Shown: positions 23,725 through 32,660 of the stretch, piece after piece
Layout of the letters: each line of letters starts with the position of its first letter
How positions within the stretch are numbered: position 1 is the stretch's first letter
NCBI RefSeq assembly: GCF_013376005.1
Contig: NZ_JABMJK010000010.1
Coordinates: 210,525-274,524 of the forward strand
Direction of reading: 5' to 3'
Length of the DNA: 64,000 nt
DNA from: Duganella sp. SG902
Lineage (GTDB): Bacteria; Pseudomonadota; Gammaproteobacteria; Burkholderiales; Burkholderiaceae_D
Made by a program: the position numbers and the translations under genes
Notes under the pieces: generated by a model
Databases searched by the model: none
What the model saw: the letters and a program-made list of their open reading frames with translations, nothing else
What the model was told of the DNA's origin: nothing

Positions 23725-25517
23725 GCGCGCCCTCGCCCACCCAACTGGCCGGCACGCTGGCGGCGGCGGTCATCAGCGCCGGCGGCCAGCCGCTCGACAG
23801 CACCTACCAAGTGATCTCGGTCGAGGTCTGGCACGGCGTCAACAAGATGCCCAGGGCGCGGCTGGTGATTTCCGACGGCAGCCCGGATCAAGCCACCTTC
23901 CCCATCAGCGAAACCAGGACCCTGATACCGGGCGTGGCGCTGACCATCGCGCTGGGCTATGACGGCGAGCAGAGCCAGGTGTTTTCCGGCGTCATCCATC
24001 AGCAGGGCTTGCAGATCAGCCGCGACGGGCCGTCGCGCCTGGTGGTGGAAGCCACCGACCCGGCAATGGTGATGACGCTGGCCCGCAAGAACGCGATCTT
24101 CAACCAGCTCAGCGACAGCGACCTGATCAAGAAGCTGATCGGCGGCGCCGGCCTGGGCGCCACGGTGGAGGCGACCACGGCGATACAGCCCTCGGTGGTG
24201 CAGTTCTACTGCTCGGACTGGGACTTGATGCTGATGCGCGCGCAATTGAACGGCATGGTGGTGGCGGTGGCCGGCGGCAAGGTCAAGGTCGGCGTGCCCG
24301 ACACCGCCGCCGCGCCGGTGCTGGCGCTGACCTACGGCAGTTCGATCCTCGATTTCCACGCCGACATGGACGCCAGCACGCAGTACGCCGCCGGCGCCAT
24401 CCAGAGCGTCGCCTGGGACGCGGCGGCCCAGGCGCTGGCCACCTCCGGCAAGGCCAGCACCGGCGTCACCGCGCCGGGCGACCTGGGCTTCGACGACCTG
24501 GCCGGGGTGTTCGGCGTCAAGCAGCACCTGCAGCAAACCGGCGCCACGCTCGACCAGGCCGGGCTGACCGCCTGGTCGTCGGCCGAGCTGACCAAGAACT
24601 GCCTGGCCAAGATCCGCGGCGAGGTGCGTTTCCAGGGCTGCGCGCTGGCCGTGCCGGGCGCCATGGTGACACTGGCCGGGCTGGGTGGACGGTTCAATGG
24701 CAACGCCTATCTGTCGGCGGTCCGCCATACCTTCGAGGACGGCTGGTGGACCACCAGCGGCACGATCGGCCTGTCACCGGACTGGTTCGCCGCCAGCGCG
24801 CCGCGGATCCAGGCGCCGCCGGCCGCCGGCCAGCTGCCGGCGGCGACGCTGCAGACCGGCATCGTGCTGAAAGTCGACGCCGACCCCGACGGCGAATTCC
24901 GCGTCCAGCTGCGGCTGCCGCTGTTGCAGGCCGGGGAGCTGGGCGTCTGGGCCCGGCTCGGCAGCACCTATGCATCGACCGGCGTCGGCGCGGTCTTCTA
25001 TCCCGAAGTCGGCGACGAGGTGGTGGTGGCGTTTCTCAACGGCGACCCAAGGGCGCCGGTCATCATCGGCGCGCTCTACAGCAAAAAGCACGCGCCGCCG
25101 GCGCCGCCCGACGCCAGGAACAGCCGCAAGACCATCATGACACGCGCCAAATTGCGGGTCGATTTCCTCGACGAGGAGCAAGCCATCGAAATCGCCACCG
25201 ACCAGCAGCAAAGCATCCGTATCGACGACAAGAATGGCACGCTGGTCGTCAAGGACAAGAATGGCAACAGCATCAAACTAGGCGCCGATGGCGTGCTGAT
25301 CGACAGCGCCGGCAAGCTCGCCATCAGCGCCAAGGGCGACCTCACGCTGCAGGCCCAGGGCAAGCTGGCGCTCAACGGCGGCGCCGGCGTCACGCTTGCC
25401 GGCGCCAGCATCAGCGCCAAGGCCGACACCAGCTTCGCCGCCTCCGGCGCGACCGAGGCCAAGCTCACCTCCAGCGCCATGGTGACCGTCAAGGGCGCCA
25501 TGGTCATGATTAACTAA
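23721..25517 (+). CDS. eCIS spike protein (VgrG-like, Afp8/Pvc8)
   Basis: The 598-residue protein joins a gp27-like N-terminal half (STYQVISVEVWHGVNKMPRA; FSGVIHQQGLQISRDGPSRL) to a gp5-like OB fold (GIVLKVDADPDGEFRVQL; GAVFYPEVGDEVVVAFLNGD; PVIIGALYSKKHAPP, near residues 370-460). A C-terminal repetitive beta-helix follows (GKLAISAKGDLTLQAQGKLAL). A trimer of this protein forms the central spike, capped by the PAAR protein encoded next. I chose the ATG at 23721, four bases overlapping the LysM gene. Confidence 0.94.
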   Translation: MSAPSPTQLAGTLAAAVISAGGQPLDSTYQVISVEVWHGVNKMPRARLVISDGSPDQATFPISETRTLIPGVALTIALGYDGEQSQVFSGVIHQQGLQISRDGPSRLVVEATDPAMVMTLARKNAIFNQLSDSDLIKKLIGGAGLGATVEATTAIQPSVVQFYCSDWDLMLMRAQLNGMVVAVAGGKVKVGVPDTAAAPVLALTYGSSILDFHADMDASTQYAAGAIQSVAWDAAAQALATSGKASTGVTAPGDLGFDDLAGVFGVKQHLQQTGATLDQAGLTAWSSAELTKNCLAKIRGEVRFQGCALAVPGAMVTLAGLGGRFNGNAYLSAVRHTFEDGWWTTSGTIGLSPDWFAASAPRIQAPPAAGQLPAATLQTGIVLKVDADPDGEFRVQLRLPLLQAGELGVWARLGSTYASTGVGAVFYPEVGDEVVVAFLNGDPRAPVIIGALYSKKHAPPAPPDARNSRKTIMTRAKLRVDFLDEEQAIEIATDQQQSIRIDDKNGTLVVKDKNGNSIKLGADGVLIDSAGKLAISAKGDLTLQAQGKLALNGGAGVTLAGASISAKADTSFAASGATEAKLTSSAMVTVKGAMVMIN

Positions 25518-25540
25518 CGCACGCTCGCACAGGAACCGCC

Positions 25541-25840
25541 ATGCCCCCTGCCGCCCGCCAGACCGACCTTCATGTATGCCCGATGGTGACGCCCGGCCTG
25601 CCGCCGATACCGCACGTTGGCGGCCCGATCACCGGACCGGGCTGCCCCACCGTGATGATCGGCGGCCTGCCGGCCGCCGGGCTGGGCGACCTGTGCGTCT
25701 GCGTCGGCCCGCCGGACACCATCGTCAAGGGCTCGGCCACGGTCAAGATCGGCGGCCGGCCGGCGGCGCGCATGGGCGACAGCTGCGCGCATGGCGGCAG
25801 CATCGCCATCGGCCTGCCCACCGTGATGATCGGCGGCTGA
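25541..25840 (+). CDS. PAAR-domain spike tip protein (Afp10-like)
   Basis: The 99-residue protein is a single PAAR domain with repeated Gly-Gly turns (PHVGGPITGPGCPTVMIGGLPAA, GLGDLCVCVGPPDTI, KIGGRPAARMGDSCAHGG) and the Cys/His residues that hold the metal at the cone tip. It sharpens the spike and can carry cargo. It lies between the spike and gp25 genes. Confidence 0.94.
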   Translation: MPPAARQTDLHVCPMVTPGLPPIPHVGGPITGPGCPTVMIGGLPAAGLGDLCVCVGPPDTIVKGSATVKIGGRPAARMGDSCAHGGSIAIGLPTVMIGG

Positions 25841-25843
25841 GCG

Positions 25844-26269
25844 ATGAGCGCCGATTCCATCGCCTTCCTCGGGGCCGGATGGGCTTTCCCCCCCTCCTTC
25901 GACCGGCAGCGCGCGAGCGTCAACCTGTCCAGCGCCGAGACCAACATCAAGCAATGCCTGCGGGTGCTGATGGCGACCAGCATCGGCGAACGGCTGATGC
26001 TGGCCGGCTACGGCACCGATCTCGGCACGCGGGTGTTCGAGCAACTGACCACCACCATGGCCAATGACCTGCGCAGCAACCTGGAGCTGGCCATCCTGCG
26101 CTGGGAGCCGCGCATCGACGTCAACGCCATCGAGCTCAGCGAAATGTCGCCGCTGGAGGGCCGCCTGACCATCATGATCGATTTCACCGTGCGCCAGACC
26201 AACTCGCGCAACAACCTGGTCTTCCCGTTCTATCTGAACGAGGCGACGCTTCCGCTGCCGGCGCCATGA
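25844..26269 (+). CDS. gp25-like baseplate protein (Afp9/Pvc9)
   Basis: The 141-residue protein has the GPW/gp25 core: NLSSAETNIKQCLRVLMATSIGERLMLAGYGTDLGTRVFE near residues 22-65 and RIDVNAIELS near 88. The EPR-type motif (WEPRIDV) is conserved. gp25 joins the sheath to the baseplate and starts sheath assembly. Its stop overlaps the start of the next gene by four bases. Confidence 0.93.
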   Translation: MSADSIAFLGAGWAFPPSFDRQRASVNLSSAETNIKQCLRVLMATSIGERLMLAGYGTDLGTRVFEQLTTTMANDLRSNLELAILRWEPRIDVNAIELSEMSPLEGRLTIMIDFTVRQTNSRNNLVFPFYLNEATLPLPAP

Positions 26270-29200
26270 CCCGCCATACCGCACTGAATCACGCGCTGAG
26301 CCAGGCCCGGCGCGCGCGCCAGACGCCGGCGCCGGCCAGCGTCGCGGTCGACGGCCGCACTCTGGCCGAGGTGCTGGGCTTCGCCGCCGAGTACGGCGCG
26401 CTGGTGCGCTTCTACGACCTGGCCGACCAGCCCGACGGCGATTGGTCGGCCTTCTTCCGCGCGGCCCCCAGCGTCGGCCTGGCGCTGCAGGCCGGACTGG
26501 ACCTGGCCGACATCGAGGCCGAGCTCGATCTGCTGCTGCGGGCCTTGCGCCAGGCCGACGACGCCGCGCCGCGGTTGCGGCACTGGAACGTGCTGAGCCG
26601 TGTGGTGTCCCGCCTGAGCACCGTGCTGCAGCGGGACGACGCCGGCTACAGCGACCTCGGCCAAGCGCTGGCGGGGCTGGCGGCCGCCGCGCACGACGCC
26701 GAGCTGAGCGAACCCGCGCAACGGCTGGCCTACCACCTCGGCTATCACCTGGGCCCTGACCAGGCCGAGCAGCGCCTGCGGCGCGCCAGCGACAGCTGGC
26801 TGCAACAGCTGTGCGAGCTGATCGAGGCGCTGCTGGCCGCCCTGCTGCTGGCGTTGGCGCTGCTGCGCGAGGCCGCCATCGAGGCGCTGGCGCCGGCGCT
26901 GCGCGACCAGCGGCACGCGCCGCAGGCCGGCCTGTGGGCCGCCTTCGCCCAATTGTTCGCCCACGCCCAGGCCAGCCTGAATGTCTTTCCGCGGCGTCTG
27001 CTGGCGTTCTACCAGAACGGCGTGCTGCGCCAGGATGCTGCGGCGGCGCAGCCCGATCACCTGGTGCTGCTGTTCACGCCGGAAGACGGCGCCAGCGACG
27101 TGCCCGTGCCGGCCGGCACGCAATTCCCGGCCGGCGCCGACGCCGCCGGCGCCACCGTGCTGTATGCGCTCGACCGCGGCCTGGCGGTGCAGGCCACCAC
27201 GCTGGCCGCGCTGCGCACCATCACCCTCAGCACCCGGCCGGTGGCGCCCGGGGTGTCGCCGGTGCCTGCCCAGCTGTTCAGCGCAAGCGTGCGGCTGTCC
27301 TCCCAGCCGCCGTTGATCGCCACGCCGTTACCGTTGTTTGGCGACACCAACGGCGCTGCGCCAGACGGCAAGGCCAGCCTGGGCTTCGCGGTCGCCAGCG
27401 ATTGCCTGATGCTGGCGGGCGGCGTGCGCCATGTCGAGCTGCGCCTGGACGTCTCGGCGGCAAGCTATGCGCAGCTGGCGCCGATGCTGGCCGCCATCGG
27501 CCAGCAGGCCGGCGGCATGAGCGCGCAAGTGGTGCTGGCGCAGTTGCTCGAAACAGGCTTCACGCTGCGCTATTCCAGCACGGACGGCTGGGTCACCGTC
27601 ACGAGCTACCAGGTGACGCCGCCGGACGACGACCAGGCCGCGTACCGGCTCTCGTTTCGTCTCGACCACGACGCCGCGCCGTGCCGCGCCTACCTCCAAC
27701 CGTCGCAGCCCGCCCCCGGCGCCACCGGCCCGTATGCCGACACACCAACGCTGCAGGCGCTGCTGAACCAGGACATGGTCAGCCTGTCGGTGCCGGGCAG
27801 CCACCGCGTCGCCGAACTGTATCCCTATGCGGTGCTGTCCGGCCTCAGCCTGGACGGGTTGGCGCTGCGGGTTTGCGTCGACGGCTTGGCCGAGCTCGGC
27901 CTGTCCGGGCCCGCCGGGCCGCTGGACGGCAGCGCACCCTTCGCCCTGTTTGGCTCGCCGCCAGTGCAATACGCGGCGTTGCGCCTCAGTGCGCCCGAGC
28001 TGTTTTGCAAGCGCCTGTCCAGCTTCGCCCTGTCGATCGGCTGGAACGGGCTGCCGGCCAGCAGCAAGGGCTTCGACGACTATTACCAGGGCTACCGCAT
28101 CGACGCCGATGGCAAGCCGGTCGAGCCGCCCGCCAAGCTGTTCTCGAACACCATCTTCACCGCCGGTGTCGAGGTCGTCAATCCCGGCAGCTGGCGTTTG
28201 CCGACTGGCGCGCCATATCAATCGCTGTTCCAGACCGAGGACGACGGCACCACGCTGCTGGCGCGCACGGTCCTGCACTTGCCGGTGCTGGCGCACTCGC
28301 CAGGCGACTATTATGATCCGGCCAGCAGCGCCATCGAGCTCCGGCTGGAAACCCCGGCGTATGCGTTTGGCGAGGTGCTGTACGCGCCGAACGTCATGGC
28401 CGCGTCGCTGCAGCTGACCGCGACCGCCGCCGCCTGCGCGGCCGCCTGCGGTCATCCCGAGCAGATCGAGCAGGAGCGGCACGGGCGGATTGCGCAGGAG
28501 ACGCCGTCCACCTGCGTCCAGGAATGCATCGCCAAGGCCAACATCAGCTTCCCCAACGCCCCCTGGCTGCCGATGGCGCAGGACGCGCGGGTCAGCTATA
28601 GCGCGCATGACAACGCGCCGGCTTTTTCACATCTGTGCCCCTTCGACGAGATCGTCACGCCGGCATGGCCGCCGGGCCAGGTCGTGCCACTGCTGGCGCC
28701 TGTCGCCGGCGCCGGCGCGCTGTATCTCGAACTGACACCAGCGCCGCGTTCGCTCAGCCTGTTCTTCGAGCTGGCGCCGGGCGCCGCCGGCTGGTCCGGC
28801 GGCACGCCCGCGCCGCAGTGGGCGCAGGCGCTGGACGGCGGCTGGCAGCCGTGCGCGCCGCTGGAAGACAGCACCGGCGGACTGCGCCAGTCCGGCATCG
28901 TGCGGCTGGCGTTGGCGCCGTCCGCCGGCCCGCTGCGCCTGCGAATCGCCGTCGCCAGCGAACCGTCGCGCTTTCCGCTGCTGGCGCAGGTGGCGCCCAA
29001 CGCCGCCGGCGCGACCTGGCAGGCGGGCGGCGCCGAACGCCTGTCGACCCCGCTGGCGGCCGGGACCATCACCGCGCCGCTGGCGCCACTGGCCGGAATC
29101 GGCGCGGTCGCGCAGCCCTTGCCATCGCATGGCGGCCGCGCGCGGCTGACCGGCCCGGCCTTCGACCAGTGGCTGGCCGAGCGTCTGCGCCACAAGGATT

Positions 29201-29763
29201 ACGCGTTGCAGGCATGGGACTACGCCAGCCTGGTGCTGGCGGCATTTCCCACCCTGTGGCAAGCCGGCGTGGTGGCCGCCAGCGACGGCCATCGCGACCG
29301 GGCGCCGGGTCATGTCTGGATCATCGCGGTGCCAGGCCCGCACGTGGCCAGCGGCGCCGATGCCACCACGCCCACCAGTCCGGCCCAGACGCTGGACGAC
29401 ATCGCCGCCTTCCTGGCCCCGCGCGTCGGACCGTGTGTCCAGCTGACAGTGACCAATCCGCCGTACACACGGCTGCGGGTGGAGGCCGAACTGCGCTTCA
29501 ACGCCGGCCAGACGGCCGAGGCCTGCATCGCCCGCTTGAACCGGGAGCTCATCGACTTTCTGTCGCCATGGCCGCCGGAGGCGTCGCCGGCGCGGCCGGA
29601 CAACTACTACACGCGCCAGGCCGTGATGAACTTCGTCCGGCAACGGCCTTATGTGCGCGCGATCCTGTCGCTGAAGCTGTGTCCCGAGGCCGGCGGCAGC
29701 AGAGCCGGACGGCGCTATTTCACTTCCGCCCTGGCCCACGACTTGCGCGGAGGCGCGACATGA
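26266..29763 (+). CDS. Large baseplate J-like protein (Afp11/Pvc11)
   Basis: This 1165-residue wedge protein matches the large eCIS/T4 gp6-type baseplate assembly family. It has an N-terminal helical region (residues 1-260), a segment LVLLFTPEDGASDVPVPAGTQFPAGAD near 265 typical of baseplate J proteins, and a C-terminal APRVGPCVQLTVTNPPYTRLRVEAELRF near 1047. The order gp25 then this gene then the next matches Afp9-11-12. Its stop overlaps the next ATG (ATGA). Confidence 0.92.
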   Translation: MTRHTALNHALSQARRARQTPAPASVAVDGRTLAEVLGFAAEYGALVRFYDLADQPDGDWSAFFRAAPSVGLALQAGLDLADIEAELDLLLRALRQADDAAPRLRHWNVLSRVVSRLSTVLQRDDAGYSDLGQALAGLAAAAHDAELSEPAQRLAYHLGYHLGPDQAEQRLRRASDSWLQQLCELIEALLAALLLALALLREAAIEALAPALRDQRHAPQAGLWAAFAQLFAHAQASLNVFPRRLLAFYQNGVLRQDAAAAQPDHLVLLFTPEDGASDVPVPAGTQFPAGADAAGATVLYALDRGLAVQATTLAALRTITLSTRPVAPGVSPVPAQLFSASVRLSSQPPLIATPLPLFGDTNGAAPDGKASLGFAVASDCLMLAGGVRHVELRLDVSAASYAQLAPMLAAIGQQAGGMSAQVVLAQLLETGFTLRYSSTDGWVTVTSYQVTPPDDDQAAYRLSFRLDHDAAPCRAYLQPSQPAPGATGPYADTPTLQALLNQDMVSLSVPGSHRVAELYPYAVLSGLSLDGLALRVCVDGLAELGLSGPAGPLDGSAPFALFGSPPVQYAALRLSAPELFCKRLSSFALSIGWNGLPASSKGFDDYYQGYRIDADGKPVEPPAKLFSNTIFTAGVEVVNPGSWRLPTGAPYQSLFQTEDDGTTLLARTVLHLPVLAHSPGDYYDPASSAIELRLETPAYAFGEVLYAPNVMAASLQLTATAAACAAACGHPEQIEQERHGRIAQETPSTCVQECIAKANISFPNAPWLPMAQDARVSYSAHDNAPAFSHLCPFDEIVTPAWPPGQVVPLLAPVAGAGALYLELTPAPRSLSLFFELAPGAAGWSGGTPAPQWAQALDGGWQPCAPLEDSTGGLRQSGIVRLALAPSAGPLRLRIAVASEPSRFPLLAQVAPNAAGATWQAGGAERLSTPLAAGTITAPLAPLAGIGAVAQPLPSHGGRARLTGPAFDQWLAERLRHKDYALQAWDYASLVLAAFPTLWQAGVVAASDGHRDRAPGHVWIIAVPGPHVASGADATTPTSPAQTLDDIAAFLAPRVGPCVQLTVTNPPYTRLRVEAELRFNAGQTAEACIARLNRELIDFLSPWPPEASPARPDNYYTRQAVMNFVRQRPYVRAILSLKLCPEAGGSRAGRRYFTSALAHDLRGGAT

Positions 29764-32660
29764 ACCCGACTATCAATCCCGACGCCCGCACGCTGTCGCG
29801 CGCCGCGCCAGAGGACATCGCGCTCGACTACACCAAGCTGCTGGCCGAGGGCATCGCCCTGGTGCAGCAACTGTCGGGCGATGTCTGGACCAATTTCAAT
29901 TACTCGGATCCGGGCGTCACCATCCTTGAACAGCTCTGCTACGCGCTGACCGAACTGGCCTACCGTGCCGGCTTCGCGGTCGAGGACCTGCTGGGCGCCC
30001 CGGACAGTGGCGAAGTGCTGCTGGACCAGCACGGACTCTACCCCGCCCCGGCGATCATGCCGGTCAATCCGGTGACGCCGGACGACTGGCGCCGCCTGGT
30101 GATCGACCGCGTGCCGGCGGTGGCGAACATCTGGTTCACGCCGCTACCGGCGGCCACCGGCGCCGAGAACAGCGGCCTGTACCGCATAGACGTGCTGGCC
30201 CGGGCCACGCCCTGCGACTGCGCGCCGTTCGACGACGGCGACCGGCTGCTGACGTCGGTGCTCGACTGCTACAGCGCGCACCGCGGCCTGGCCGAGGACG
30301 TCGACGCCTGCCGCGTGCTGGTCCCCTTGCCGGCGCACGTCGGCGCCGACGTCTATCTCGACGCCGACAGCGATCCCGAGACAGTCATGGCGCGCTTGCT
30401 GTTCGTGCTGGGCATGGCGCTGGCGCCGGAACCACGGCGCAGCGCGCTGCAACCGCTGCTGGACGCCGGCCTGTCCAGCGCCGATATCTTCCGTGGCCCG
30501 CTGATGCTGCACGGCTTTATCGCCGACAGCGAACTCACGCCGCGCGTCACCACCGTGGCGGTCAACGACCTGCTGGCGGCTATGCTCGACGTGGACGGCG
30601 TGCTCATGGTGGAATCGCTGTCCTTGCTGGTCGGCGAGCCGGCGCAAACCTACCGCGGCGGCCAGGAATGTCCGGTGCCCGACGGCTACATCCTGCAATT
30701 GCAACCGGTATGGCGCGCCGGCCAGGGCGCGCTGCGGCTGCTGCGGGATGGCGTGGTGTGCACACCCAGCGGCGTCAAGGTGCGGCGGCGGCTGGAGCGC
30801 GCCTGGGCCGAACAGCGCCGCACCTATCCGCTGGGGCAGCAATACCGCGACGCCTATCCGGCGCCGGTCGGGCGGGCGTTGCCGCTGGCGGCGTACACGT
30901 CGGTCCAGAACCAGTTTCCAAGAGTGTACGGCATCGGTTCCGACGGGCTGCCGGGCGAAGCCGGCGTGGCCCGCAAGGCCCAGGCCAGGCAACTCAAAGG
31001 CTACCTGATGGCGGCCGACCAGTTGATGGCCAACTATTGCAGCCAGCTGGCGTTCGTGCGCCAGCTATTTTCCATCGAAGCCGGCGGCAAGCATACCTAC
31101 GCCTGGCAGTCGCTGCGCGAGATCGTCGCGGACAGCGCGCCGTTGCTCCACGCCGACTACGAACAGCGGCTGGCCGCGCTGGTCGGCAGCCATGATCCGG
31201 TGGCCGCACGACAATCGGCGGTGCTCGACTTCCTGTTGTCGCTCTACGCCGCGTCACTGGACGCGCCGGCCGGCGTCCGCGGGCTGCCGGCATCCCGGCA
31301 AGCGGCCGTGCTCCAGGCCAAACGGACGCTGCTGACGCGGATGGTAGCCGCCACCCGTGACCGCGGCCGTGGTTTCGACTACCGGCACGGGGGCCACCAC
31401 CACGATGGCGCCGGCCTGGAAATTCGCTGCCAAGTCGAATTGGCCCTGGCCGGCCTGGAGGATGGTGTGGACGAGGCCGAGGAAAACCCGGCGTCCGGGC
31501 TGTCGCCGCGTCTGGTGATTGTTGAATGGATACTGCTGCGCTACGCCGCCGAGCACGATGAACAGCCGCCACCACCAATGGCCGATGCATTCCGTTGTCG
31601 TATCAGCGTTGTCCTGCCCGCGCCACAGCGCGACGACGACGCGGCCAATGCGGCGTGGCGCGACCAGGTGTACGCGATCGTGCGCGCCAACACCCCCGCG
31701 CACCTGGTGATCGACGCCTGCTTCCTTGACCACCACCAGCTGCGGCATTTCCATCGGCTGCATGAGGAATGGCGGCGGGCGCTGCGCGCTGGCACGGCGG
31801 CGCAGCGGCGCCGGACCAGCCGCGATCTGGCGCACTTCCTGCAGCCGGCAACGTTGGCCGCCGCGCTGGCGCCGCAGCCAGTGGACGACGACGCGGAGAT
31901 ACCGCTGCTGCTGACGTTGGCGCCGTCGCCGCCGGCCGCCGGCGCCAGCCGGCAACCGCCACCGGCGGCCGCCTCAAGCCGGTCGCCCGACCGCGCACCG
32001 GCCGGGGCCAGCGGCGCCAACCTGCAGCACAAGCTGAGCGACGGTGCCGCCGCACACTACGCCGCCAAGGGCTTCGCGTTCGTCATTCGCGATGTCGGCC
32101 ATCCCCACACCGCCATTGCCGACCTGCTCGACGCAACGGAAGTGCGCGAGATTCTGGCGGCTAAACTGGCGCTGATGCTGCGACAGTCGCTGTCGCCCGT
32201 GGGACCGCCCCTGGATGCTGAATCCGGCACGCGATGCGCGCGCCATGCGGTCGAGCAAGCGCAGTCGGCGGGCGTTCCCGAGGGCGTTACCATCTGGCTC
32301 GACCTGCGGGAGGAACCGGAAAATACCGCGCCGGACGACCTGCTGGCCTTTTGCCAGGCCTGGCATGCGTCCGTCGAAATCGCCGGCTATCTTCCAGGTT
32401 TGCGCCCGCCGTCATTCGCCGACGCCGGGTTTTACGCACGATTGTCGTTTTCACTCGTGTATTGGCGCGCCGCCAGTGTCTGCGCCCGGTTGCCGGCGCG
32501 CGGCGCCTGTCTGATCACAGCAGCCGGCAGCAATTACGCGCTGGCGGGCATTCGCTACGACTGGACCTATGTCCAGGCCGATGAACTCGGGCTGACGCCC
32601 GCCTGGCTGCAACCGCGCAGCCTCACGCCTGAAGGCCACCGCCATGCCGATCCACGATGA
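29760..32660 (+). CDS. Afp12/Pvc12-like baseplate protein
   Basis: This 966-residue protein begins with NPDARTLSRAAPEDIALDYTKLLAEGIALVQQLSGDVWTNFN and then YSDPGVTILEQLCYALTELAYRAGF, a start conserved in Afp12-type baseplate proteins. A Pro/Ala-rich linker near residues 720-750 separates a C-terminal domain of about 210 residues (DGAAAHYAAKGFAFVIRDV and onward). It would form the outer part of the baseplate wedge. The ATG at 29760 overlaps the baseplate J stop. Its 3-prime end overlaps the next gene by 17 bases. Confidence 0.9.
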   Translation: MNPTINPDARTLSRAAPEDIALDYTKLLAEGIALVQQLSGDVWTNFNYSDPGVTILEQLCYALTELAYRAGFAVEDLLGAPDSGEVLLDQHGLYPAPAIMPVNPVTPDDWRRLVIDRVPAVANIWFTPLPAATGAENSGLYRIDVLARATPCDCAPFDDGDRLLTSVLDCYSAHRGLAEDVDACRVLVPLPAHVGADVYLDADSDPETVMARLLFVLGMALAPEPRRSALQPLLDAGLSSADIFRGPLMLHGFIADSELTPRVTTVAVNDLLAAMLDVDGVLMVESLSLLVGEPAQTYRGGQECPVPDGYILQLQPVWRAGQGALRLLRDGVVCTPSGVKVRRRLERAWAEQRRTYPLGQQYRDAYPAPVGRALPLAAYTSVQNQFPRVYGIGSDGLPGEAGVARKAQARQLKGYLMAADQLMANYCSQLAFVRQLFSIEAGGKHTYAWQSLREIVADSAPLLHADYEQRLAALVGSHDPVAARQSAVLDFLLSLYAASLDAPAGVRGLPASRQAAVLQAKRTLLTRMVAATRDRGRGFDYRHGGHHHDGAGLEIRCQVELALAGLEDGVDEAEENPASGLSPRLVIVEWILLRYAAEHDEQPPPPMADAFRCRISVVLPAPQRDDDAANAAWRDQVYAIVRANTPAHLVIDACFLDHHQLRHFHRLHEEWRRALRAGTAAQRRRTSRDLAHFLQPATLAAALAPQPVDDDAEIPLLLTLAPSPPAAGASRQPPPAAASSRSPDRAPAGASGANLQHKLSDGAAAHYAAKGFAFVIRDVGHPHTAIADLLDATEVREILAAKLALMLRQSLSPVGPPLDAESGTRCARHAVEQAQSAGVPEGVTIWLDLREEPENTAPDDLLAFCQAWHASVEIAGYLPGLRPPSFADAGFYARLSFSLVYWRAASVCARLPARGACLITAAGSNYALAGIRYDWTYVQADELGLTPAWLQPRSLTPEGHRHADPR

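Noticed and set aside
21850..25840. Reading the tube, spike and PAAR genes as a type VI secretion system
   Set aside because: There is no TssB/TssC pair, TssJLM membrane complex or ClpV. The phage-like sheath, DUF4255 cap, DUF5908, Afp12-like and Afp15-like ATPase genes point to an eCIS.
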